Both the position numbers and the translations under genes were made by a program. Shown one piece after another: positions 1 through 5,594 of a stretch of DNA of 10,450 bases. Location of the stretch: NCBI GenBank assembly GCA_031272575.1, contig JAISTO010000204.1, positions 1 through 10,450 of the forward strand. Direction: 5' to 3'. The notes beneath the pieces are model-generated. The model was not told the origin of the DNA. It ran no database searches and worked only from the letters and a program-made list of their open reading frames with translations. How positions within the stretch are numbered: position 1 is the stretch's first letter; each line of letters opens with the position of its first letter. This stretch comes from Treponema sp. GTDB taxonomy: Bacteria; Spirochaetota; Spirochaetia; Treponematales; Breznakiellaceae.

Positions 1-958
1 GTTCGCGGGCTGGAACAGCGCGCAGAACGGCACGGGCGTTCACTACACGGCGGGTTCTTCCCTGACGGTGAATCAGTCTGTCATCCTGTATGCACGGTGG
101 GCGGAGAGTTACCCCTTCACGACGCCGGACGAGCACCGCGAGACCGTTTCCGTCCCGGCCTTGACTATCACGGGGAGCGGGTCAGGCGGCGCCGAGTACG
201 GTGGGGTGTTCATCAGCGGCAGGACCGTCACCTTGAGTCCGTACCAGATTGCGAAGTACGAGACGACCTACGAGTTGTGGTACGAGGTGAAGACCTGGGC
301 AACGAGCCACGGTTACACATTCGCCAATGCGGGGCGGGGGGACATCCTGGGCACGGACGGCGCAACGCCGACCAACGCTAACAAGACCAAACCGGTGATC
401 TATATTTCCTGGTGGGATGCGCTGGTGTGGTGCAACGCCTACAGCGAGATGAGCGGCAAGACGCCGGTCTACACGGTGAGTGGGGCGACATTAAAAAACG
501 CGACCGCCGCTCCCACGCTGGACGCGCTGGACGTCACGAGGAGCGGGTACCGCCTGCCCACGGATGCGGAGTGGGAGGCGGCGGCGCGGGGCGGGAACCC
601 GTTGAACACGACGAACTGGGGCTACACCTACGCGGGGAGCAGCACGATTGATAACGTAGCGTGGTATGTTGACAATTCAGACGGCACAACTCATCCCGTG
701 GGCGGGAAGACCGCGAACCTTCTCGGGTTGCATGACATGAGCGGCAATGTGTTTGAGTGGTGCTGGGACTGGTACGGCTCGATAGGTACGGGGGAGGCGG
801 TGAATCCCACGGGTCCTTCTTCGGGGGCTGAACACGTGATACGCGGCGGCGGTTGGAGCTACGATTCGACATACTGCACCGTGCTCCGCCGGCGCGACGA
901 CACCGCGAACTACACGGGGCACTTCCTCGGCTTCCGCGTGGCGTGCAAGGCGGAGTAG
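1..958 (+). CDS. FGE-sulfatase (SUMF1/C-type-lectin fold) protein with InlB-type repeat, 5' partial
   Basis: The frame is open from base 2 to the TAG at 956-958, so the true start lies outside the window; the GTG at 68 is internal. The first ~33 codons read like the end of a Listeria-Bacteroides/InlB B repeat (FAGWN, then YTAGSSLTVNQ, then ILYARW), a small surface-adhesin module. The rest is an FGE-sulfatase domain: KYETTYELWYEV, the SWWDALVWCNAYSEM segment, GYRLPTDAEWEAAARGG, LLGLHDMSGNVFEWCWDW, then the C-terminal RGGGWSYDSTYC and LGFRV. True formylglycine-generating enzymes carry two close cysteines near the C-terminus (LCHxSYC). Here only the second is kept and the first is a tyrosine, so sulfatase activation is doubtful. 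A secreted or surface-exposed binding role is more likely, by inference from the repeat module. A decayed paralogue lies at about 1804-2100. The family call is firm; the function is not known. Confidence 0.85.
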   Translation, partial: FAGWNSAQNGTGVHYTAGSSLTVNQSVILYARWAESYPFTTPDEHRETVSVPALTITGSGSGGAEYGGVFISGRTVTLSPYQIAKYETTYELWYEVKTWATSHGYTFANAGRGDILGTDGATPTNANKTKPVIYISWWDALVWCNAYSEMSGKTPVYTVSGATLKNATAAPTLDALDVTRSGYRLPTDAEWEAAARGGNPLNTTNWGYTYAGSSTIDNVAWYVDNSDGTTHPVGGKTANLLGLHDMSGNVFEWCWDWYGSIGTGEAVNPTGPSSGAEHVIRGGGWSYDSTYCTVLRRRDDTANYTGHFLGFRVACKAE

Positions 959-959
959 G

Positions 960-987
960 GGGAAAACGGGCTTGCGCCCGTTTTCCC
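960..987 (+). terminator. Perfect 12-bp hairpin after the FGE gene
   Basis: Bases 960-971 and 976-987 are exact reverse complements around a 4-base TTGC loop, beginning one base past the TAG stop. The stem has A/T-rich and G/C-rich halves. No T-run follows, so it is not a canonical intrinsic terminator, but its position fits an mRNA 3' end or stability element. Transcription from the opposite strand (the VapC gene ends at 1048) would meet the same hairpin. Confidence 0.6.
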
Positions 988-1047
988 AGGCAAGGGACGC
1001 GGGAACGCGCCGTGCGGCAGCCACGCGCTCTGCTTGATGCCGTTACT

Positions 1048-1438
1048 CTACACCCACTCGCGCTTTACCGGATAACGGTCAAAAACATCATCAGAACTAA
1101 TGAGCGGCATATTCTCAGTCAGCGCATGAGCAATGATCAGCCGGTCAAAGGGATCACGATGTATGTACTCAAGGCTCATGAGTGCGACCAAATGTTCCGG
1201 CTCAACCGGCAGCAATTCAAAGCCGTTTTCCCTGGTTTTTTCGACCATCGTGGCGAAATCCACAGACAGCATGAGCTTTTTAAGACTCATTTTGATCGCC
1301 ATCTCCCAGAGGCTGGCGATGCTCACGAACAGCCGGGAACTTTCCGCTTCCATCAGTTTTTTGACTTTGGCCGGCAGGCGCGGGTCGTCTTCGAGAAACC
1401 AGATGAACGATTGGGTATCAAACCAGGCGGTCTGTCAT
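1048..1438 (-). pseudogene. vapC: VapC-like PIN-domain toxin, frameshifted near its start
   Basis: This is a PIN-domain ribonuclease toxin of a type II toxin-antitoxin pair; family members cleave RNA with a cluster of acidic residues. Visible motifs are FDTQSFIWFLEDD (first catalytic Asp), SIASLWEMAIK (Glu), HRDPFDRLIIAHA (Asp pair), LISSDDVFDRY, and a C-terminal W. The expected start is the ATG at 1438-1436. It overlaps the antitoxin stop as ATGA and is preceded by AAGGA (1445-1449) at 6 nt. From that ATG the frame hits TGA after six codons (MTDRLV). The PIN frame runs from just beyond and is read by skipping one base, so one base too many lies around 1421-1425. The longest ATG-started ORF in the PIN frame begins at 1353 and would lose the first Asp. 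The gene may be dead, may rely on +1 frameshifting at GTT-TGA, or may reflect a sequencing error. Confidence 0.8.
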
Positions 1439-1641
1439 TGATAGTCCTTGAAATCGTCCAGCGGCGCGTTGAAATCGTCGCTCATCCAGACAAAGGTACC
1501 CTTCATGCAGCCTGCCCTGGGCTTTTGGGGATTCTGGCCGGCGTACTTTGACAGCAGGAAGTCAACATAGTCCAGCACTTGACGCTGAATCTGCGGGGGG
1601 AGAAGGCGGGCCTTTTCTGGCAATACAACGCTTGTATTCAT
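1435..1641 (-). CDS. vapB: DUF2281-type antitoxin of a VapBC pair
   Basis: This 68-residue protein matches the DUF2281 pattern seen in antitoxins next to PIN toxins. It has LPPQIQRQVLDYVDFLLSKY near the N-terminus (positions ~14-33), a basic/proline linker, then GCMKGTFVWMSDDFNAPLDDF and KDYQ at the end. The last part is the typical toxin-binding tail with MSDDF and PLDDF. It neutralises the adjacent VapC and, as usual for the class, is expected to repress its own promoter. The stop codon overlaps the toxin's ATG (ATGA), so translation is probably coupled. There is no Shine-Dalgarno before the ATG at 1641. The predicted promoter places the transcript start at or next to the ATG, which suggests a leaderless mRNA. 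Base composition is lower in GC than the flanking FGE copies, in keeping with acquisition as a mobile module. Confidence 0.82.
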   Translation of the reverse strand: MNTSVVLPEKARLLPPQIQRQVLDYVDFLLSKYAGQNPQKPRAGCMKGTFVWMSDDFNAPLDDFKDYQ

Positions 1642-1658
1642 ACTATGAGCATACTATG
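1639..1658 (-). promoter_or_regulatory. Twin CATASTATG boxes, candidate VapB operator
   Basis: CATACTATG occurs twice (1639-1647 and 1650-1658), separated by AG, so the period is 11 bp, about one helical turn. Each 9-mer is itself a palindrome apart from the centre base. The boxes overlap the predicted -10 and the antitoxin start codon. This is the arrangement expected of an autoregulatory site for a dimeric antitoxin. The repeat is seen directly; the operator function is inferred. Confidence 0.55.
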
Positions 1659-1677
1659 CCTTTGGAGGAGTAGTCAA
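1648..1677 (-). promoter_or_regulatory. Predicted sigma-70 promoter of the toxin-antitoxin operon
   Basis: On the - strand TTGACT (1672-1677) is followed after 18 bp by TATGCT (1648-1653). The antitoxin ATG (1641) begins 6 bases downstream of the -10, where a transcript would normally start, so the message would be leaderless. The 18-bp spacer is slightly long. An alternative -10, TAGTAT, lies 15 bp from the -35 box. Confidence 0.45.
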
Positions 1678-1705
1678 GGGGGGCCCATGGTTAGATTTTT
1701 ACTTG

Positions 1706-1803
1706 TGAGACATCACGGGGGGACGGGTTGGAGTCAGGGAGTGGGGGCGCGAGCGAGGGCATGGGGTGGGGCGAGTGAGGGTCGAGCGGGGAGCGAGCGC
1801 AGG
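1706..1803 (+). other. G-rich, purine-rich spacer of unknown origin
   Basis: From about 1706 the + strand is a succession of G-runs of 3-5 bases separated by short A/C/T steps, with GAGCGAGGG/GGAGCGAGCG-like repeats. It joins the truncated FGE copy at about 1804. I recognise no gene in it. The spacing of the G-tracts would allow quadruplexes on the + strand. It ends where FGE homology resumes, so it may be debris from the rearrangement that truncated that gene. Confidence 0.5.
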
Positions 1804-2100
1804 GGACGGAGTGGGAGGTGGCGGCGCGCACCCCACCCCGTGGGCCAAAAGGCCGCGAATCTGCTCGGGCTGCACGACATGAGCGGGAACGTCTGGGAGT
1901 GGTGCTGGGACTGGTCGATCAGTACGGGGACAGTGACGGACCCCTCGGGCGCCTCTTCGGGGGCTACCCGCGTGATGCGCGGCGGCAGTTGGTCCTATAT
2001 GGTCTCCGGCTGCACCGTGTCCGCCCGGGGCAACAACCCCCCGGACTTCTGGAACGACGACATCGGCTTCCGCGTCTGCGAGTCTGTTCCGGCGGAATAG
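1804..2100 (+). pseudogene. Degraded second copy of the FGE-sulfatase domain
   Basis: The 3' part is a clear FGE-sulfatase C-terminus: HPVGQKAANLLGLHDMSGN, VWEWCWDW, RVMRGGSWSYMVSGC, then DIGFRV and the TAG at 2098-2100. It aligns with the copy ending at 958. Immediately before it, 1806-1829 reads TEWEVAAR, the end of the domain's LPTDAEWEAAAR motif, but in a different frame. In the other copy about 105 bases separate these motifs; here they are joined directly, so an internal deletion with a frame change has occurred, and everything N-terminal is missing. An open frame does run from the ATG at 1687 to 2100, but its first ~48 codons are G-rich, Arg/Gly-rich and unlike any domain. The homology continues a few bases past the stop (TAGGGGGAAA in both copies). 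Confidence 0.75.
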
Positions 2101-2106
2101 GGGGAA

Positions 2107-2147
2107 AGCGATAAGCGAGAAATAGTCGTCGTTCATCGCTTATTGTT
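2107..2147. terminator. Hairpin between convergent units
   Basis: ATAAGCGA (2111-2118) pairs exactly with TCGCTTAT (2136-2143). The stem extends outward by about four further pairs including G-T, around a 17-base loop. It lies between the truncated FGE gene (+) and the Rpn remnant (-, ending at 2158), the place for a bidirectional terminator. There is no long T-run and the loop is large, so the call is tentative. Confidence 0.4.
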
Positions 2148-2157
2148 CGTCAGACTA

Positions 2158-2412
2158 CTATCCGCCGAGCCTACGCCTTAGTTCAGCGATTTCGGCCTGG
2201 AGGTCGTCGTTACTGGTTTGTAAAGCAACATTACTAGTTTGCAAGGCATCAATCTCTTTCTGACGGGCTTGCCAGCCCTGCTTTCTGGCCGTGTTCATGC
2301 TGGTCACCCAGTCGGACTCGGCCTTGTCGTAAGCGTCATACGTCCGCTTCAGCGCCGGATCACGAGCGATTATCTCCATCTTGTTCTGAAATGCGGCTAT
2401 CGCAGTGTCCAT
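2158..2412 (-). CDS. Possible 84-aa RpnS-like coiled-coil protein made from the Rpn remnant
   Basis: The ATG at 2412-2410 is preceded by GAGGAGGT with 8 nt between GGAGG and the ATG, a very good ribosome binding site, although it also encodes the family's EEVV segment. The product starts MDTAIAAFQNKMEIIARDP, continues through the Rpn C-terminal helix region, and ends in a heptad-repeat coiled coil. In E. coli, Rpn genes are reported to contain an internal start that makes RpnS, a small C-terminal protein that dimerises and blocks the full-length toxic nuclease. The start here lies in an equivalent part of the gene. A strong promoter lies just upstream at 2504-2531, and no alternative in-frame start is found between it and this one apart from a GTG two codons earlier. 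Expression and function are inferred. Confidence 0.5.
   Translation of the reverse strand: MDTAIAAFQNKMEIIARDPALKRTYDAYDKAESDWVTSMNTARKQGWQARQKEIDALQTSNVALQTSNDDLQAEIAELRRRLGG
2209..2250 (-). repeat. Two 21-base tandem units encoding a coiled-coil heptad
   Basis: Bases 2209-2229 and 2230-2250 are adjacent 21-base units matching at 16 of 21 positions. They encode ALQTSN-type heptads (DALQTSNVALQTSNDDLQ). A repeat of exactly seven codons adds whole coiled-coil turns. Confidence 0.7.
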
Positions 2413-2503
2413 CTTCACTACCTCCTCAATCTGTTCTTTTGAACTATGCTCGTCGAAATATACCAGCCACCGGTGAAGCGGATCGTCAAGCGTGAACAGC
2501 AGG

Positions 2504-2531
2504 AATATAGCACGGCGGGGGCTTTTGTCAA
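2504..2531 (-). promoter_or_regulatory. Near-consensus sigma-70 promoter reading into the Rpn remnant
   Basis: TTGACA (2526-2531) is followed after 16 bp by TATATT (2504-2509), with TGC directly upstream of the -10 making it an extended -10. Transcription would start near 2497, giving a leader of about 85 nt before the ATG at 2412. It is the best promoter-like sequence in the window. It sits at the point where Rpn homology begins and downstream of the helicase stop. Confidence 0.6.
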
Positions 2532-2532
2532 G

Positions 2533-2557
2533 GGGGAATGCGGGGGGAATGCGGGGC
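2533..2557 (+). repeat. Short GGGGGAATGC tandem repeat
   Basis: GGGGGAATGC appears twice in a row, followed by GGGGC, just upstream of the -35 of the Rpn-remnant promoter. No function is recognised. Confidence 0.5.
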
Positions 2558-2573
2558 ACTGTCAACAAGTTAA

Positions 2574-2605
2574 GGAAAACAAGGCCGTCATTGCCGGGCT
2601 TTTCC
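2574..2605 (-). terminator. Weak imperfect hairpin after the helicase gene
   Basis: GGAAAA (2574-2579) pairs with TTTTCC (2600-2605), with a smaller GGC/GCC inner pairing. It lies 5 bases past the helicase stop (2612-2610) on the - strand. It is interrupted and lacks a T-run, so only its position supports a terminator. Confidence 0.25.
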
Positions 2606-2609
2606 CCCC

Positions 2610-5594
2610 TCAAAACAGCGCGCCCTGTTCCTCGCGGTTTTGGCGGCGCGGGGGGCGTTTGGAAAATTTCTCTAAATTGAAAAATTCCTCTATTTCGGCA
2701 AGAAAGCGGCTTGGGCGGTTTTCCAGTGTGCGGGATTGAAAGACGCGCTTCTTTGCCCACGAAAGAGAGAGGCCGGTTTTGGCGCGGGTCATAGCGACAT
2801 AGAGTATGCGCCGCTCCTCCTCGATGCGCGCGCGTTCGAGCGCGGGGGAGTCCTTGCCGCCGAAGAGGGTGAAGGGGAGGACGCCCTCTTCGAGCGCGGG
2901 CACAAAGACCTGCTCGAACTCGAGGCCTTTTGACGCGTGCATGGTCATGACGCGTACCCCCTGGGTGGGTACCTCCGCGTCCGCGTCCTCGATGAGTTTG
3001 CAGGGGATGCCGTGATCCGCGAGCGCCTTGAGGAGCGGGGGCGCGAGGGCCGCGGCGCGTATGAGGATCGCGATGGAATCCAGACTTGCGGCCGCGGCGG
3101 GGGACACCGCGTCCGCGGTGCCGCTGTCGAGCGCGAAGAAGGAGGTGCCGCCGAGGAGCGCGGCTATGCGGCGGGCTATGCCCTCGGCCTCGGACGCGGC
3201 GCTGGGGTATGCGGCGCGGCACAGGACGGCCTTGCCTTCGGCGCCGCGGAGTTCCGCTCCCGCGAGACGGCCTGCCGCGGCCGCGATGGGGGCCGCGCAG
3301 CGGAAACTGCGCGAGAGGCTGAAGCGTACGGCATCCGGGTAATCCTCGAGGAAGCGGTCGATGAAGCGCTTGTCCGAGCCGCGGAACCCGTAGATTGCCT
3401 GATTCGGATCCCCTATGACCCAGAGTTTCTGTTCGCCGTCCGCCCCCTGCATGGCGCTTTGCGCAGCATCGCGCCGCGTCAGGAGACGCAGGAGCGCGTA
3501 CTGGCTGAAGTTGATGTCCTGGTACTCGTCAACAAAGATATAGCGATACATATACCGCAATCTTTGACGCGCCTCTTTTGACAGCGCGAGACGACGCGCG
3601 GCCTCGCAGATCAGGCCGTCAAAGTCGAGCGCGTTTTGTTCGCGGAGGCGTTTCTGGTATACGCGGTAGAGCGAGTCCTTTTTCGCGTCAAAAGCGGGGA
3701 GGCCGAAACGCTCCGCTATGCGGACGAGGTCTGTGTTCTCCGCGCCCAGGCTGAGTTCCTGCTCGCCCGGCAAAAGGAGGAAGCGTTTTCTCGCTTCGAT
3801 GTACTCGCCCAGCGCGCGGAATGGAACCCCCTTCACCGCGCCGCTAAGGTCCTTCAAGAGCGCGTCACGAGCCTCGTTAGTTAAGATTGAAGGCCGCACG
3901 TCGAAAAAGTCAGTGAGGAGCGCGGCGCAGAAGGAATGGAAGGTCGCGGCGTGTACCGCGGCTACGTCCGCGTCCGCGCCCTGCGTCTTCGCGAGGCGCT
4001 CTTTCAGTTCGCGGCTTGCCTTCACCGTGAAGGTGAGCGCCGCAATGGAAGAGGGCCTCGCGCCGTTTTGCAGAAGCCGCGCGATGCGGGCGCTGAGAGT
4101 CGCGGTCTTGCCCGCGCCCGGGCCTGCCGCAATCAGCACGGCGCGGCTTTCGCAGCGGATGGCTTTTTCCTGTTCGGCATCCGGCGTGAAAACGCTTGTT
4201 GGAGATTTTTGCGAATGCGGTTCTGGGCGCGGCATTGGAGATTTTTGTGGCAGCATTGGAGGTTTTTGTGGCGGAGATTTTTGTGCCTCCGCTGCGAAAA
4301 GCGCGTTCCCCGCTTCGCGTGTCCCTTCACCAAAAACGGTGATGACGCCGTACTCGCCGTCGCAGCCGGGCCGCACCGACACCTCGCCGCGTCTCATACG
4401 CGTGAGCGCCTCCGCGAGGCGCTCGCCCGGAATGCCGGGTGCCTTTATGCGCGCCGCGTCCGCCGGCGGCATATCTATCAAAAAGGCCAACTCGCTGCCG
4501 GCCTGCGCGATGATGCTCTCGTACGCGAGATCGGTTTTTTTCGACGCGGGCCCTGCGCCGAGCAGTTCGCCCGCGAGTTCCCGCAGCGGGATTAGCGAGA
4601 GGTAAGGCCGCCGGTTCGTCCCCGCATAGTCCGCGGGGCAGGGCGCCCGCTCGTCCACCGGCCTATCCGCGCAGTCCCGCACCCGCCGCATAACGCCCAT
4701 CGTGAGCGGCTTCCCGCACACCGGACAGAGCCCCCCCGCGGCCTCCTCCGGATTCAGGCATACCCCGCACTTGCGGTGCCCGTCGTAATGGTACTTCCCT
4801 TCTTGAGGGAAAAACTCCACCGTGTACAAGATATCCGCGCCGGCCCGCCGCCAGAGCGCGTCCGTAAGTGACGCGAAGCAGGGTTCCATGCTGAAGGCGG
4901 TCGCCTCCCGCCCCAGTTTCTCCGGCGAGTGCGCGTCCGAATTGGAGATAATGGAAAACCGGTCGAGGGAGGCGAGCGCCCAGTTCATCGGCGGGTTCGA
5001 GGAAAGGCCGGTCTCTATCGCGGGAATATAACGCGCCATATCGCCGTAGCACTCGTCAATCGAATCGAAGCCGGAGCGCGCCCCGAGCGCGGAAAACCAG
5101 GGGGTCCATATATGGGCGGGTACCAGCACAGCGCGCTCGTCCGTTTCAAGCAGCACCGCAAGCAGGTCGCGCGAATCCAGACCCAGAATAGGCCGCCCGT
5201 CCGAGCGGATATTGCCGAGTTTTTCGAGCCGCGCCTGAAACGCCTCCGCGGCCGCAAAGTCCGGCAGCAGCACGAGGTGGTGCACCTTGCGGGTCTTGTC
5301 ACCCTTTTTGTAAATGGTGCTTATTTCCCCCGTGAGCACAAAGAGGGGAGGGCGTATACCCCCCCCGCCATACTCACTTTTGAGCGTGTAGAACCCGCCC
5401 CCCGCCTCGGTCAACTGCTCCCGCAACTCTGCAAGCCAGGCAGGATGCGTACAGTCCCCCGTGCCGATCAGATCGATGCCCTTGATACGCCCCCACTTGT
5501 CAAGCGCGGCCGGCGTCAGGCTCTTGCTCGTGGCCCGCGAAAACCGCGAATGGATGTGGAGGTCGGCCGTCATCTGCATCGGCGTTTCATGCAT
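2610..5594 (-). CDS. Endonuclease Q-like PHP nuclease fused to a UvrD/Rep SF1A helicase
   Basis: The N-terminal ~430 residues match the endonuclease Q/TIGR00375 PHP family. These enzymes nick DNA 5' of deaminated bases such as uracil and hypoxanthine. Visible features are DLHIHSRFS (11-19, metal-binding His13/His15), IGTGDCTHP, RKVHHLVLLP, VPAHIWTPWFS, SNSDAHS (Asp220, His222), and a zinc site C276-x2-C279...C290-x2-C293. A KSP/P-rich linker (~436-466) follows. The rest is a complete UvrD-type 3'-5' helicase: Q-motif PDAEQEKAI, Walker A GPGAGKT (Lys496), LTFTVKASRELKERL, ATFHSF, Walker B DEYQD (689-693), VIGDPNQAIYGFRG, SRSFRC, MTMHASKGLEFEQVF, and YVAMTRAK. No key residue seems missing. The product is likely a DNA repair enzyme that nicks deaminated strands and then unwinds from the nick (inference). 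The start at 5594 overlaps the gltB stop by 8 bases; M6 (5579) or M8 (5573, directly before TADLHIHS) are possible starts. Translation is probably coupled to gltB. Confidence 0.9.
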   Translation of the reverse strand: MHETPMQMTADLHIHSRFSRATSKSLTPAALDKWGRIKGIDLIGTGDCTHPAWLAELREQLTEAGGGFYTLKSEYGGGGIRPPLFVLTGEISTIYKKGDKTRKVHHLVLLPDFAAAEAFQARLEKLGNIRSDGRPILGLDSRDLLAVLLETDERAVLVPAHIWTPWFSALGARSGFDSIDECYGDMARYIPAIETGLSSNPPMNWALASLDRFSIISNSDAHSPEKLGREATAFSMEPCFASLTDALWRRAGADILYTVEFFPQEGKYHYDGHRKCGVCLNPEEAAGGLCPVCGKPLTMGVMRRVRDCADRPVDERAPCPADYAGTNRRPYLSLIPLRELAGELLGAGPASKKTDLAYESIIAQAGSELAFLIDMPPADAARIKAPGIPGERLAEALTRMRRGEVSVRPGCDGEYGVITVFGEGTREAGNALFAAEAQKSPPQKPPMLPQKSPMPRPEPHSQKSPTSVFTPDAEQEKAIRCESRAVLIAAGPGAGKTATLSARIARLLQNGARPSSIAALTFTVKASRELKERLAKTQGADADVAAVHAATFHSFCAALLTDFFDVRPSILTNEARDALLKDLSGAVKGVPFRALGEYIEARKRFLLLPGEQELSLGAENTDLVRIAERFGLPAFDAKKDSLYRVYQKRLREQNALDFDGLICEAARRLALSKEARQRLRYMYRYIFVDEYQDINFSQYALLRLLTRRDAAQSAMQGADGEQKLWVIGDPNQAIYGFRGSDKRFIDRFLEDYPDAVRFSLSRSFRCAAPIAAAAGRLAGAELRGAEGKAVLCRAAYPSAASEAEGIARRIAALLGGTSFFALDSGTADAVSPAAAASLDSIAILIRAAALAPPLLKALADHGIPCKLIEDADAEVPTQGVRVMTMHASKGLEFEQVFVPALEEGVLPFTLFGGKDSPALERARIEEERRILYVAMTRAKTGLSLSWAKKRVFQSRTLENRPSRFLAEIEEFFNLEKFSKRPPRRQNREEQGALF
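4201..4283 (-). repeat. Four QK(S/P)P-encoding repeats in the interdomain linker
   Basis: GGAGRTTTTTG occurs four times on the + strand (4201, 4237, 4258, 4273), spaced by 36, 21 and 15 bases, all multiples of three. On the coding strand this gives QKSP, QKPP, QKSP, QKSP in the flexible linker between the PHP nuclease and the helicase. The A/T-rich core stands out from the GC-rich surroundings, suggesting growth by slippage or unequal duplication. Confidence 0.75.

Larger units (their letters stand above)
2158..2490 (-). pseudogene. C-terminal remnant of an Rpn-family nuclease (PD-(D/E)XK transposase-like)
   Basis: Read leftwards from 2490, the frame gives LDDPLHRWLVYFDE, then EQIEEVVKMDTAIAAFQ, and later TYDAYDKAESDWVTSMNTAR. 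This is the familiar C-terminal part of Rpn (recombination-promoting nuclease / YhgA-like) proteins. The nuclease core that should precede it (about 150-200 residues with the PD-(D/E)XK motif) is absent. Upstream of about 2495 the frame runs into promoter-like and intergenic sequence and then into the 3' end of the helicase gene. The nuclease is therefore lost and only the tail is left, ending in a coiled coil (LQTSN repeats, LQAEIAELRRRL). The surviving part contains no stop. Confidence 0.7.

Noticed and set aside
853..1551. A 232-codon + strand open frame across the toxin-antitoxin region
   Set aside because: It lies antisense to the recognisable VapC and DUF2281 proteins, starts inside the FGE gene in another frame, and shows no domain.
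1..2100. Diversity-generating retroelement acting on the FGE proteins
   Set aside because: No reverse transcriptase or template repeat is in the window, and the differences between copies are not restricted to adenine-derived positions.
2413..3222. N-terminal extension of the Rpn-tail frame up to 3222
   Set aside because: It is antisense-frame translation within the 3' end of the helicase gene, Arg/Pro-rich and domain-free; only the part left of about 2490 has family resemblance.
3718..4605. A 295-codon + strand ORF opposite the helicase gene
   Set aside because: It is Ser/Ala/Arg-rich shadow translation opposite conserved helicase and PHP motifs, expected in GC-rich DNA.
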